A stretch of 48,265 nucleotides of DNA from Nemertoderma westbladi (taxonomy: Eukaryota; Xenacoelomorpha; Nemertodermatida; Nemertodermatidae). Below the pieces are notes generated by a model. The model was given only the letters and a program-made list of their open reading frames with translations. It had not been told where the DNA came from and did no database searches. The translations under genes were made by a program, and so were the position numbers. Location of the stretch: assembly GCA_032718475.1 (NCBI GenBank), contig JAUCBJ010009138.1:1-48265 (forward strand). The letters are read 5' to 3'. How positions within the stretch are numbered: position 1 is the first letter of the stretch; the number at the start of each line of letters is the position of its first letter. Below, one piece after another: positions 1 through 10,105 of this stretch.

Positions 1-1633
1 CAGTCTGGAATCGAGGTATGTTAAGATGTTGGATGCTCTCATCCTCGTCCCAATTATAAAGGTCTGCTTGAGTAGTAGCGAAGTTCTTTATAGCCACCAT
101 TTTCACTGACCTTATCCTATGTTCTCCTAGTTCGTCTTGTGGGGTGGACAACACGCCTACATAATAATCAGCTGTTATTGTAGATTTCCAAACTTGCATA
201 ATGCCTGACATGTTGAGCTTAGTTTGGAACTTGGGTTGTCCAGCAAATATATCTTCGGCTAGCTCTTTATCGATGAATGTTCCTGTGCTGCCGGAGTCCA
301 GGAGGGCGTTCACTACATAACTCCGTTTAGGTCCGTGCACCCTTACCTGCACCACAGGAAACTCTCGGATCCCTACATTGGAAGATGGCTCTTTCCAAGA
401 TGGTTGTCGTTCAGAAGTAGTTAGAGTGAAGTCGCTGTCTGTATCCTTTTCATATGTGAGTGCTCGATACACTGCGGTATTTATCATGTAACAGGATTCG
501 TTTTCGTCGGAGAACTCGTCTGTATAGAATCCTTCCATCTCAGATTGATCAGTGTCGTTCACATCACTGAATTGGACATGTAGCTCGGAATCACTTACCT
601 GATTCGGACTATTTCGATCGAATTCAGCGTGCAACAAGATATGATGTTTCGCACCACACTTTGCACACCTTATGTCAGAGAAACAGGTTCGCCGTTGGTG
701 TCCTTGTCTGAGGCAATTATAACATAACCGCTTATCCCACATGACTTCGCGTCTCTCCGTTAATGATTTCTTTAGAAATTCGTCACACCTATTCAAATGG
801 TGGGTCCCGTCACACAGCGCACATTTTGGTTTGATGTTACTTACCTTATTCTGAGTCACATTGTGTACACTGGCCTTTTCTTCGGGCTTTCTCACCTGAA
901 TTCTCTTGGGAGACGTGGGAGGAGTTTTTCTTACCTGTTCTCTCCTGTCATTTGCTCGAGACTTGAATTTACTTACCTGATCTTTAGGCATTTTATTGAC
1001 ATAATAAGATCTATCAGTGTCTTTCCCGCTATCTTCTCCTTGAGAAGTCTGGCTTTCGCCGTCGTCTGTATAACACACTGGTGTTACCTTTCTCCTAGAG
1101 ACGGGTTTTTCACTTACCTTGTTTTCCGGTGTCTTCTCTCGGGACTGCTTGAGGAGTTGCAATTTCACTTCTCCATCCAAGAATGACATGAGATCAGCCA
1201 TGGTAGGGTCTCGTCGTTGTTGTTCCATCATATATAGTACTTTCTTATCCCAGCGTGTACCTACTCCACCCTTCGGTAAAGTAGAAGCCACTGCTCTAAT
1301 AACCATAGTGTTCTGATACTCATGAGACTTGCCTAGCCAATCTAATTGTCTGCAGATCTCCTGGATCTCATCGGAAAACTCGATAATTCCGCTACTAATA
1401 AACTTTCGGGGCGCTACTAACTTTGCATACAAGTACCCAGCGATATTATTCCTATTACCATACCTGATGTTTAGTGTATCCCAAACTTGTCTTAATCCGT
1501 CTGGATGTCCAATAAACTTTAACGCCATTAACTTGGGAGATCCTTCCTTCCTAGGAACTACGCGAATGATACATATACGAGGACCCGCTGGTTCTACCCA
1601 CGTATTCACTCGAGCGTGTTCCGACGTGATTGA
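1..1633 (-). CDS. BEL/Pao-type gag and aspartic protease ORF, partial at both ends
   Basis: The minus strand is open from a TAA at 1634-1636 to the window edge. Reading leftwards: the C-terminal half of a DUF1759-like gag domain (about 1560-1190); a charged linker; three Cys/His clusters at about 830-615 (CALCDGTHHLNRC, CYNCLRQGHQRRTC, CAKCGAKHH), the arrangement usual in BEL gag; then a DUF1758-type retropepsin with active site LLDSGSTGTFIDKEL at about 320-270. RT, RNase H and integrase would lie beyond the left edge. The N-terminal half of DUF1759 is missing, so the ORF is cut at about 1634, where it meets the opposite-strand ORF of 1734-3623. The linker holds several in-frame CAG/AAG-GTAAGT sequences (see findings). 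The family call is firm; whether the element is intact cannot be judged from here. Confidence 0.85.
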
Positions 1634-1733
1634 TTATTCTTTTGAAACTCTTACGGAGATACAAAAGAAACTTTGACATGGACAATTCGAGCTCGCGCAG
1701 CGTTACGTCACCGACACCGAGCGCAAACCGGCC

Positions 1734-3623
1734 ATGGGTATCGATGGATCAATGTTACCCCAACCTGTACTCGCAATGTTGTTTAACGAAAGAATTCTAA
1801 AAATCGGCTCAGCTGTTTATGGAGATCTCCAAAACGACTTCCGGAATATGGAGAACATTCCATACCCTTTCGTTGATACTCAGCTGATTGCTCCTTGGGC
1901 CGAAGGCCGAGGTTTCTTTCGCACCATGTATGCCAATACCCCCAGCGGCATTACTAAAGTACAACGGACATCCATCGGACATCTGGCCTTTCAAGAATAT
2001 GGTTGGAATTTCAAAGTTGGAAATCCTATAAATTACCAGCAAGTATATGGGGATCATTACTCTCGTTTATATTTTGATGGACCATTAACTGCGCCTGGTG
2101 CCGTATATAGCTTTATGAGTGTTCCCCTTCGTCCTTCCTTAGCTATATACACGATCTTTGAAAACGCAGCACTTGCCGGTTGGCTAGCCGATGTGTGCAG
2201 TCGTACCATACGCGCTCACCCGTTAATACTTGGAACTAAACTCGCCAAGTTAGACGAACACAATAAGTTCATACGTTTCGAATGTTTCCGGCGCTTTCTG
2301 ACTCCGTTCCGTAACGTCGATAGTCAGTTCAAGGATCGCGCGCTGACCAAGCTCAGTCTTAGAGACTCAGCTGCAGAGAAACTGAGTAGCGCTGGATTTG
2401 CCGTCTTTCAAGACGTTTGTATACAGAACCTACATTCATCCGTTATACAAAGACCCCGAATATCTACAGGTTATTCTGTCGTGGAAATACAGACAGTGGG
2501 TCCACTTACGGAAACCGACGCACCCACTTCGTCTATGCAGCTGGAGGATGAACCAGTATGCTTGGAATCAGAAGCGATTCAACCTACGGCTTCCCGGAGC
2601 AGTGACAATGATTATGTCATAGAGTGGTATCAAGGTCCACAGCGTCTCACAGCGTACGATTATCGACACGCCAACTACGTTTCCCGAAAACGTTGTCGAT
2701 TATGCGCATCGAGAGACCACTTCACTCCTCTAGACTCGAGCGTACCTTGTTCCTATTTCCTCGAACAACCGATGATGGAAATATATTGTGCTTATTGCCG
2801 GCTTAATAACTCTCATATATTTGCCGTCTGCCCACAATTTATGACTCAATGTCACTACTGCCAACTTAAAGGACACGAAAGTTACAATTGTCCCTTTAAT
2901 CGCGATTTAGAGAGCGTAGACGAGATGATCACCCTGCGATACATCCGAGCTTGGGAAGCGAACGCAGATTTACATTGCGAATCCAGACATCGCTATTACC
3001 CTGGACGAGCTTACGAGGGAGTTTACGCGTTCCATCCTTACCTATTCGCGTCGATTGAACAGAAAACACGCGTACCAAGTTACGAGTTAATAAAGCGTGT
3101 TGGTGAGTGTATTTCCACCAAGTTTGTCAGGAAATACCTTAGAAACGTTAACCCTAATGATATAACCACATATCACCTGATCAATTTTATCCGTCAGGAC
3201 CCTGAGTATGGCGACATTTTCGTGAACTCGCATCCTGAACTCCAGGAAGTATCTCGGCGCCCATATGAATATCGAACCCGAGAACGCGAGCTGGAGAGAA
3301 CCATTAAACCGAGAAAGTTCCTCACCACTCACGGTCCACCCACCGCTAGTGTCCAGACGACCCGTCAAGGACCCGTAGGAGCTGCTGTCCTGAGACGCGC
3401 TCTAAAGGCCGTTAGATCTCGCTCCACTGAGGTTGATATTAATCAACCAGGTACTTCGACCGGCGGGTATACCGATCGTAACCCTGCACCTTCTGATGCA
3501 ATTATATTGCACCCTTCGCCTAGGAGCTACAGCCCTCCTCGTAAAGTGGCTCGCCCCAAAGAGAAAAGGACTCTTGCTAGCCTCAAGAAACTGCGTAAAC
3601 GCCGTCCGCGCAAGAAAGACTAA
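1734..3623 (+). CDS. Exonuclease-fold and zinc-knuckle protein of a BEL-type retroelement (copy 1, N-terminally cut)
   Basis: 629 codons from the first ATG; the frame is open back to 1677, just after a TGA. Residues 8-155 resemble the core of RNase D/WRN-type DEDD exonucleases: LPQPVLAMLFNERILKIG (family pattern LP..l..lL....i.KvG), D31, VDTQL at 47-51, and a late helix IYTIFENAALAGWLAD where the family has YxxxDA but E143 stands at the acidic position. No DxE motif I is seen, because the N-terminus is missing. Residues 321-386 are a Cys/His cluster ending in a canonical CCHC knuckle (CHYCQLKGHESYNC). A tail of about 240 residues ends in a strongly basic stretch that could bind nucleic acid or act as a nuclear signal. 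The block order matches the ORF at 15486-17661. The fold assignment is by eye; catalytic activity is doubtful. Confidence 0.7.
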   Translation: MGIDGSMLPQPVLAMLFNERILKIGSAVYGDLQNDFRNMENIPYPFVDTQLIAPWAEGRGFFRTMYANTPSGITKVQRTSIGHLAFQEYGWNFKVGNPINYQQVYGDHYSRLYFDGPLTAPGAVYSFMSVPLRPSLAIYTIFENAALAGWLADVCSRTIRAHPLILGTKLAKLDEHNKFIRFECFRRFLTPFRNVDSQFKDRALTKLSLRDSAAEKLSSAGFAVFQDVCIQNLHSSVIQRPRISTGYSVVEIQTVGPLTETDAPTSSMQLEDEPVCLESEAIQPTASRSSDNDYVIEWYQGPQRLTAYDYRHANYVSRKRCRLCASRDHFTPLDSSVPCSYFLEQPMMEIYCAYCRLNNSHIFAVCPQFMTQCHYCQLKGHESYNCPFNRDLESVDEMITLRYIRAWEANADLHCESRHRYYPGRAYEGVYAFHPYLFASIEQKTRVPSYELIKRVGECISTKFVRKYLRNVNPNDITTYHLINFIRQDPEYGDIFVNSHPELQEVSRRPYEYRTRERELERTIKPRKFLTTHGPPTASVQTTRQGPVGAAVLRRALKAVRSRSTEVDINQPGTSTGGYTDRNPAPSDAIILHPSPRSYSPPRKVARPKEKRTLASLKKLRKRRPRKKD

Positions 3624-4905
3624 CTGTTTAGAGTATTTTTATATTTTAGAAATTGTGATTTTGTATATTTTATAGACTTAAATCCCATTTTCTGGGAGCG
3701 GTGTAAAAGCTTTTGTGGGATAACTGATTCGTTTGCCTTGTTGGCCAGTTCCCCCCCGGTCGCTAGAATACTCTAAAGGGATCTATAGCTAAAAATAGTG
3801 CAAGCTACCAGCTTATTGGCTGATTTGCTGTACGCAGGTATCTGGGCTCTGTTTAATCGGCCAACCAGCCTAGGGAGGTTGCGTCATAGCCTTGTTTTTG
3901 TATCTCCCAATAGAATTTGAGTTAGCCTTGATTTTGACCTATCACAGAGCTACTGAACTGAAATTTTCCTATCTCACTGCTCTTTCTCTGTGTTGAACGG
4001 GAGCTTCGTGGAATAAGGGTAGTTGGTATCCTCGTATAGAGAGTAGTCACGAGTTTTTCAAAGCCACGAAAGAACGGCTTTTTAGTGTTTTGTGCTTTCT
4101 GCTTTTTAGCTCAACACTAGTAGGTTTAATTATAAGGACATATATCCTTTAACTGCAATTTCGTAATCACTGGCGGCTGTGAATATCACTGGCTTTTAAT
4201 CACTTGAATATCTCACTGCTAAAAATTACCTGCTCAATCAATACTGTATACTGCTATTTGTTGTCGGTTATTCATTATATTTGTTGATGAATTATTATAT
4301 TGGAATAACGAGAAATAACCCCGAAAACCCAATATTCTTGATATACCGAAGGTAAGAGAGAAAGGTTACCAATAACGATTGTGACTTATGTTAAAGTGGT
4401 TTGAAGTGAATCTAATGTTATTTGATAGACCCTACATGAGTCAGTCTGTGTTCCTTTTATATGTGACTAAAATCAGTGAAGATTGGCAGATTAGTGTGCA
4501 GTATTGTGCAGCATTGTGTACGAGTGAGTCTGTTAAAGAAGCATTTCCTAAAGAATGCGCCATATATGTGAATTATAATTAAGCCATATCGTTGTGAGTA
4601 GTTTAAGTCATAACTCTGTTTATATAAATAAAGCGCCACGTCCTAAAGGAACTGTTAATATTCCCGAAGGTGAATAATATTGTCAGAGATTATATAATAC
4701 TGTCAGTCGAATAATACATTAGGCTTACATAGCAATAAAATTAAACCGTCGAACCCAATCTCCCGGGAATATCCAGCGGGTGAATGATCGCGCACAGATT
4801 GGTTTCGACTAGTGTAGTGAATCAAATACTTGTCATAGGCTAAAAAGCGATTTAATATCTAGAAGACATCTTAATTTGGCGGGTTAAACTGCCAAAGGTC
4901 TGAAA
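3624..4905 (+). other. Candidate 3' LTR and flank following the copy-1 ORF
   Basis: No ORF of note. Eighty bases after the stop, a purine stretch (TCTGGGAGCGG) runs into TGTAAAAGC at 3703. That is what a polypurine tract followed by an LTR starting with TG would look like. Further on are a TATA-rich stretch near 4620 and AATAAA at about 4733. I could not find the matching LTR end or a target duplication, and the partner LTR is not in the window. I see no similarity to the LTR at 7304-8798. Confidence 0.25.
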
Positions 4906-6041
4906 GCGCGAACAACATCCTTTAAAAATCAAACGAACACTGTGTAGGCCTACAGTATATGTTATAAATTCTTATCACCACTTGGTCAGTATAGAATAAA
5001 TTGAAAATATGCCCATCATAAAATATATTGGCTCAAATGATATTTTCGCACAAAATCGTATATTTAATAATAATGGATTGGAGAAGTAGATATTTCTGAT
5101 TGAAAGCTACAAATTTCAGATATCCAAATTAATATTTCAGTCAACCATGGACTTCAAGAATTTATTTCAATTGATTTAATATATTTGTGGTGATGGTTAA
5201 TGGAATTTTAAATTGCCTGAAATAAGTGATTCGAACGGCACAGTGCTTAAAATAACTTTTTAGGTGAGAGGCTGGCTGGCCTCCGACCTAACAAAGCAGT
5301 GTGAGTAACATTATAGATATTCCCATAGGATTCACTGGGAAGAGCTATTCAGCTGGTGGGGTAAAACGTTACAAACTAACAGTTGATGTTTGATTACTGT
5401 CTGGGATAGAGTGAGAGAGTAATAAATTTGGCAAGTAATATACTTCTGTGCAGTTTGGGCCTATCCATTCAATAAATAGTAGTAGCTTACTAGGCCCTCA
5501 TGAGCAACAGCAGCTGGTGTTTCTATCATGGAGTCTATGGCAATTTTTGTGTTTTGGGGATATTTTTCGAAATAAATAAAAGACACTTTAGTAATTTTTT
5601 TCAATACTTACTTCCACTACTGGGTTAACCTGCGTTGTTTGATATATCTTTCATTGATGGATGAGCTATAGGTTCGGACCTCGCAGTTTTCACTTTCCCC
5701 ACAGCAGTACAACTATCGCTCAACTTCATAATCGCTCACCACACTTACTATACTATAGAAAATTCACTAAACTATAATTAACCAAAGTAACTAAAAGTAC
5801 AACACGAAAACCATTCCAATGTTTAGTTAGTGCATATCGGCTTTCAATAATCGTGACATGAGTTCTTGTTTTGTCATTTAAATAATAATACACATAATCT
5901 TCAACTTCTTTCTATTAGTTATCTATTCTAAATCATTATTAAAATTTATCTGAATTACCGGAAAACAGTCAATTTTAAGTCGTTTTCACTATCTTCCGAG
6001 TTAAACTCAGTACATTAAAATTTAACATAACTTATTTCCAG
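4906..6041. other. AT-rich non-coding stretch upstream of the first visible crystallin exon
   Basis: No recognisable gene. If the crystallin gene extends leftwards, this is intron sequence, because the exon at 6042 opens in phase 2 and lacks its preceding Greek-key motif. I looked for that missing motif-A exon here and found none. It may lie left of the window, beyond the retroelement remnants at 1-3623. Confidence 0.5.
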
Positions 6042-6168
6042 AAATCTTTACAACTCTGCGAACCAGGGATTAATCAGTATATTAAACCCAGGCTACTACC
6101 CACACGATGATGCTTTCCAACCTCTCGCTGGCAACGCTGCAACTTCTATGATACGCCACATAGAACAT
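6042..6168 (+). CDS. Beta/gamma-crystallin-domain gene, exon A (second Greek key of a domain)
   Basis: First visible exon of a five-exon gene. The acceptor is TTATTTCCAG at 6041 and the donor CAT|GTAAGA at 6169. One base completes a split codon, then 42 codons follow. The peptide NLYNSANQGLISILNPGYYP and its continuation fit a motif-B Greek key (small residue, then I.....G.YP), ending in SMIRHIEH. The Ca2+ signature is degenerate here (NAATSM), unlike the other four motifs. Crystallin domains are made of an A and a B motif; the A partner is not visible, so the gene starts upstream. Beta/gamma-crystallins of this type are usually small Ca2+-binding beta-sandwich proteins. Exon A ends in phase 0 and joins the next exon in frame across a 12.8-kb intron. 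Confidence 0.75.
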
Positions 6169-7298
6169 GTAAGATACATTTAGATATTAATTAATTAATT
6201 AATTATATAGCGGTTTTCTATGCTCAGCATACTCAAAGCTTTTTTATTATTCCCAGCCAGGTTCAGGTTCCCAGCAATAATGCAAGGGTCCTATTATATA
6301 TACAGCTGAGTTGGTGTACAGGGACATAGTAGGGACACAATAGTGGGAAATTTCTACATAAATTTGATGGATTCGAACTTATATCACCAAATGCAATTGT
6401 GAAAACAGGATCAAGCGCTGTATCCACTCAGACACTGGCACATTCATGTGCATGGCTGGATTTATGAATAGGACAACTAGGTCATGGCCTCGGGACCTCC
6501 CTCCAGGAGGGGGCCCCCCTGCTTCATTACATTTGCACTTCCATTAAAAGCCCATTAAGGAATATGACCTGACCAGTAGTGCCCCTCGTGATTCAGTAGT
6601 AGGCAGATTTGCCTGCTAGCATATTATTAAATGACAACATTCCAGGTTTGTGGTTTCCCAAAATTTCGATAACCTATTCCACTGGTGATTGTTGAATTTT
6701 CTTCATTGTTTTGTTGGCTAGGTTCAGAAACTAAACAAAAATGCTTAATGGAACTGGATAGATTGCATGATTAAAATGATATGTTAGGTCGACCCTGATT
6801 AGCAGAAAAGTTGAACTGGCCGTAGAGAACCCGAAGACTACTCCTTTCTTTATCCATCAATGCGCGATTCTTATCAGCAATATCTTTCATATCAATTGGT
6901 TGCATTTTATGAGTATAGTTGTGTAGAACGATCCCAATCTGATTTGTAGATTCTTGAGCTATTTTGTTGCTGACATAGTTGAACTGTATACTTTCCTCAG
7001 TGCGAACTGAAGCTTTATAGTTTTTATTTCTTGTAGATTCAAATATTTTGTACCACATTATAGTATCTCATTGACATGAGTTGTCGTAATGCCCTGTATT
7101 TCCTTATTGACGATGAGATAGGAAACTGCTGTATCAAATGATTGCATTCACACAAAACTTCCTTGAAAATGAAGTACTATTGTCGTCACCTTCATTCAGT
7201 CCATAGATACATTCTGAAAAGCTGTAGCTTAATATGTATTATCCTCCCTCGTCGGTTTCAGAAATATTTCATGGTTTGGGCATGATCCTAAAGATATG
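6169..7298. other. Intron 1 of the crystallin gene, left part
   Basis: Mostly AT-rich. It contains a TTAA/ATTA microsatellite near 6185-6205 and a C/G-rich inverted stretch at about 6480-6520 (CCTCCCTCCAGGAGGG core). A minus-strand ORF at 6771-7058 (95 aa) matches nothing I recognise and is probably a chance or decayed frame. The LTR element begins at 7304. Confidence 0.5.
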
Positions 7299-7303
7299 CG
7301 CAG
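7299..7303. repeat. Target-site duplication CGCAG, left copy
   Basis: CGCAG lies directly before TGTTCGCGG and recurs at 18191-18195 directly after GGCAACA. Five bases is a usual duplication length for BEL/Pao integration. The perfect flank match fixes both ends of the element. Confidence 0.85.
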
Positions 7304-7481
7304 TGTTCGCGGTATTTCAACTTTTCATAACGCGAGTTGAATATTTTTTGTATTTATTTAAAATGATTATTCCGATATCACTACTGGGTGCGGGACCATG
7401 GGTTTTGGGCACACTCAATGAACTGGGGCGATTTATGGCCGAATATTGGGGCGACTTACAGGGTACGGGATTCATTTCATG

Positions 7482-7489
7482 TATATAAG
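7482..7489 (+). promoter_or_regulatory. Probable TATA box of the LTR promoter
   Basis: TATATAAG followed by GGGCC, 178 bases into the LTR and in the right orientation for gag-pol. The start site would be near 7510. The 3' LTR lacks this region. Confidence 0.5.
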
Positions 7490-7607
7490 GGCCAGGGGGG
7501 GAAGGAAAAGTTAAGCAGTATTCAGGTTTACCTGATTACTATTAGGTCTAGCCAACTTCCTGCTGCCTGTAGAGGTGGATTTGGTAACTCGCTAGGTCTA
7601 AAGGACA

Positions 7608-8440
7608 AGGACTGCCCTTAGCGGTCCCTGGCCAACAGCAGTTATTATGAGCCTGAAAAGGACATCGGAAAGGCTGCTGCTTGTGTCAGGGATTTGCGAC
7701 GGGAAACGACGACAGACCCCGTAGCCAAGCCGTACTGGTTCTCGATTATCGTTCCCTTCGGGGTTCGTGAGGGGTGGGACGGACACGCGAAAGGGTCGAC
7801 CAACTAACAAGAGGAAGGGTTTGACGAGGACTGCCCTTAGCGGTCTCTGGTCAACAGCAGTTATTACGAGCCTGAAAAGGACATCGGAAAGTCTGCTGCT
7901 TGTGCCAGGGATTTGCGACGGGAACCGACGACAGACCCCTTAGCCTAGCCGTACTGGTTCTCGATGATCGTTCCCTTCGGGGTTCGTGAGGGGTGGGACG
8001 GACACGCGACGGGGTCGAAAGACAAAGGACTGGACTCTACTGGCCTACCGACTGTTCGGAGCAGTTTCTCGGCTGCCGAAGCGACTACGAGCCTGAATAA
8101 GGACTCGGAAAGCCTAGGTGGTTGGGTCCTGCGATGAACCGACGGACCCCTAGCCAAGCCGTACTGGTTCTCGATGATCGTTCCCTTCGGGGTTCGTGAG
8201 GGGTGGGACGGACACGTGAACGGGTCCACCGACACGACAGACTCCTAGCCAAGCCATACTGGTTCTCGATGACCGATCCCTTCGGGGTTCGTGAGGGGTG
8301 GTACGGATACGCGACAGAGTCTACTGACTGGACCGACCCTTAGCCAAGCCATACTGGTTCTCGATGATCGATCCCTTCGGGGTTCGGGAGGGGTGGTACG
8401 GACACGCAACAGGGTCGACCGACACCGACACTACGGCACC
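7608..8440 (+). repeat. Tandem subrepeats within the 5' LTR
   Basis: A unit of about 220 bp, beginning near GGACTGCCCTTAGCGGT, occurs at about 7608 and 7828. A sub-block of about 95 bp, beginning TAGCCAAGCC and containing CCCTTCGGGGTTCG, occurs at about 7722, 7941, 8151, 8246 and 8341, and once in the 3' LTR at about 17733. The overlapping short ORFs in this stretch are by-products of the repeat. Confidence 0.75.
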
Positions 8441-8798
8441 AAGACTAGGACCGAGGGAAAATCTGGGGAACATTAGTTAGGCTAAAATCTGAGAGAACAG
8501 TGGGTAATTAAATAATTTACTGTAGGGATTTATATTGTCGTGTATTATTATTGTGAATAATTTGGTGTATATTGGTTTGGGGAAGCCCAATTTATTCTCA
8601 ATCAAGGTTCAACTGTAGGGAAGTTACATTAAAGAGTATATCCAACCAATGCAGCTTTTTCTCAACCGCAATCTTGCATTTAAGAACGGGTTCCTTATCC
8701 ACAATCAATATCCGGTGACTGGCCGGGATTCCGTGGTCTGTAAAGTTCCGCCTCCAGCATCGGCGTTTTCCCCCATGGTGTCGGGAATAACGGCAACA

Positions 8799-9005
8799 AA
8801 ATTGAGAATAAAACGCGGCCAACTTCAACTGGTGGAAGTTGGGAATCCTGCAATACTCTTCAAACTCTCTCCGTGCTTACCCAGCACCCACTACGAGGAA
8901 ACTCTGGTATTTGAGTTAAGACAAAGCCGTGGTTTAATCAATCGACAAACTCGATCAAATAAACTCGTAGTCGGCAGATCACATATAGAGAGTCGTTAAC
9001 AGGGA
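8799..9005 (+). other. Leader between 5' LTR and first ORF
   Basis: This should contain the primer-binding site. No clean TGG-initiated tRNA complement lies directly at the LTR edge. A TGGTGGAAGTTGGG stretch near 8830 is the nearest candidate, but it is part of a small inverted repeat (CAACTTC/GAAGTTG) and I would not call it. Confidence 0.4.
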
Positions 9006-9197
9006 ATGGAAGTATCGATCACACCCATTGACATAATTCAAGTTGAGCCAGGAATCTGGCACGTCGAGGTTGAAGTACAAGGAACGAACGTCGGACGATT
9101 CAGGATTACCGTTCGAGTAGTCCAAGCCGAGTACGAGAGCTACGAAGAACTATTCTATGACATCGCATATCTCGCTATCAACGAGGCGCTAGAATGA
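9006..9197 (+). CDS. Short leader ORF of the LTR element, overlapping gag by ATGA
   Basis: 63 codons, acidic, beta-rich in appearance, with no family recognised. Its TGA overlaps the ATG of the next ORF (ATGA at 9194-9197), a layout typical of termination-reinitiation coupling. It is the first ATG-led frame after the leader. It could be a separate small protein or the first part of gag, since no stop other than this overlap separates the two coding regions. Confidence 0.5.
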   Translation: MEVSITPIDIIQVEPGIWHVEVEVQGTNVGRFRITVRVVQAEYESYEELFYDIAYLAINEALE

Positions 9198-10105
9198 CAA
9201 CGAACAACGTCTCCGACACCGATGAGATGGACACCCGCACAGACTCGGAAGCCGACGAGGTACCGAATATCAAGAACATGACCCGTCGACTAGGTGCTCT
9301 CAAAGGCGGAGTCACTCGAGCGTATCAGCGTATAGAGAAACAACTCAAGAGAGTCGAAACTCCCCTCAACGAGATACAAACTCAGCTTCAGAATATCCGA
9401 AGTATCTTACAACGATATGAGAGGATGATACAGGCGTATCAAGAACTCGTTCCCTCCACCGATCAGGTAAACTACCCCAGGTTAGAAGAACATGTTGTAC
9501 ATCTAGATGAGTTCCGCAAACAACACCGGAGGACCCTCAGCCTTGTGAGAGGCTACGAAGAACAGTACTACAAGAGAGCTGAAAGAACAGACGCAGAATC
9601 GGTGCGAACCTCCAGCACCAGGACAGCAATACATCGAAAGAGAACGGGGTCCTCTAGGAACCAGCACTCCAGCGCTAGGAGCGCGGTGTCCGGTTCAGCA
9701 CACAGCTCTCAAGGGGGTCAGCCACTCCGGTCAGAACAGAAGGCATTAGCCCTCAAAGCTCGGATGGAAGATGAGTATGTTCAACTGCGAACCGAGCAAG
9801 ATGTATTAGCCGCCGAAATGCAAAACGAGAGGCCGAACAAGCGGCCGAACGGCAGGTTGAACAACGCGAACAGGAGGCTGAACAACATAGACAAGAGGCC
9901 GAACGGCAGGCCGAACAGCATAGACGAGAGGCCGAACAACGTGAACAGGAAGCTGAACAACGTGGACGAGAGGCCAAACAAGAGATCGAACAATGTAAAT
10001 GGGAAGCAGAAATGCGTAAACAACACGCCGAGGCCCAAGCGATTCTCATCCACAAAAAGAATGCGGATATTGCGAAACTCGCGGAATACGAAGCCGCGCT
10101 TTTAG
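9194..10105 (+). CDS. Gag, N-terminal part (reading frame lost after about 9825)
   Basis: Starts at the ATG of the ATGA overlap. The first 200 residues are acidic then helical: a probable coiled coil (heptad-like RRLGALKGGVTRAYQRIEKQ and on) followed by a Ser/Arg-rich stretch. After the A run at 9822-9825 this frame becomes an Asn/Pro/Arg-rich repeat. The neighbouring frame from there on reads a regular Glu-Ala-Glu-Gln helix, so the true protein changes frame here and continues in the ORF ending at 11046. Codons after 9825 in this frame should not be trusted. Confidence 0.65.
   Translation: MTTNNVSDTDEMDTRTDSEADEVPNIKNMTRRLGALKGGVTRAYQRIEKQLKRVETPLNEIQTQLQNIRSILQRYERMIQAYQELVPSTDQVNYPRLEEHVVHLDEFRKQHRRTLSLVRGYEEQYYKRAERTDAESVRTSSTRTAIHRKRTGSSRNQHSSARSAVSGSAHSSQGGQPLRSEQKALALKARMEDEYVQLRTEQDVLAAEMQNERPNKRPNGRLNNANRRLNNIDKRPNGRPNSIDERPNNVNRKLNNVDERPNKRSNNVNGKQKCVNNTPRPKRFSSTKRMRILRNSRNTKPRF

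Larger units (their letters stand above)
7304..8798 (+). repeat. 5' LTR
   Basis: 1495 bp from TGTTCGCGG to AACGGCAACA. The last 504 bp (8295-8798) match 17687-18190. U3 is short if the TATA box at 7482 is used. The region after it holds tandem subrepeats (7608-8440). The outermost four bases are inverted (TGTT/AACA). Confidence 0.8.

Noticed and set aside
1119-1676. Plus-strand ORFs at 797-1186, 1119-1316 and 1329-1676
   Set aside because: Antisense to the BEL gag ORF, which has clear knuckles and protease on the minus strand.
5250-5400. Possible missing motif-A crystallin exon near GGATTCACTGGGAAGAGCTA
   Set aside because: Only a weak local match with early stops; no complete Greek-key pattern or consistent splice phase.
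8825-8850. TGGTGGAAGTTGGG as tRNA primer-binding site
   Set aside because: About 30 bases from the LTR edge, within a small inverted repeat, and spacing to a tRNA 3' end does not fit well.
9753-10055. Minus-strand Cys/Ser/Leu-rich ORFs over gag
   Set aside because: Antisense of the EAEQ repeat; low-complexity shadow.
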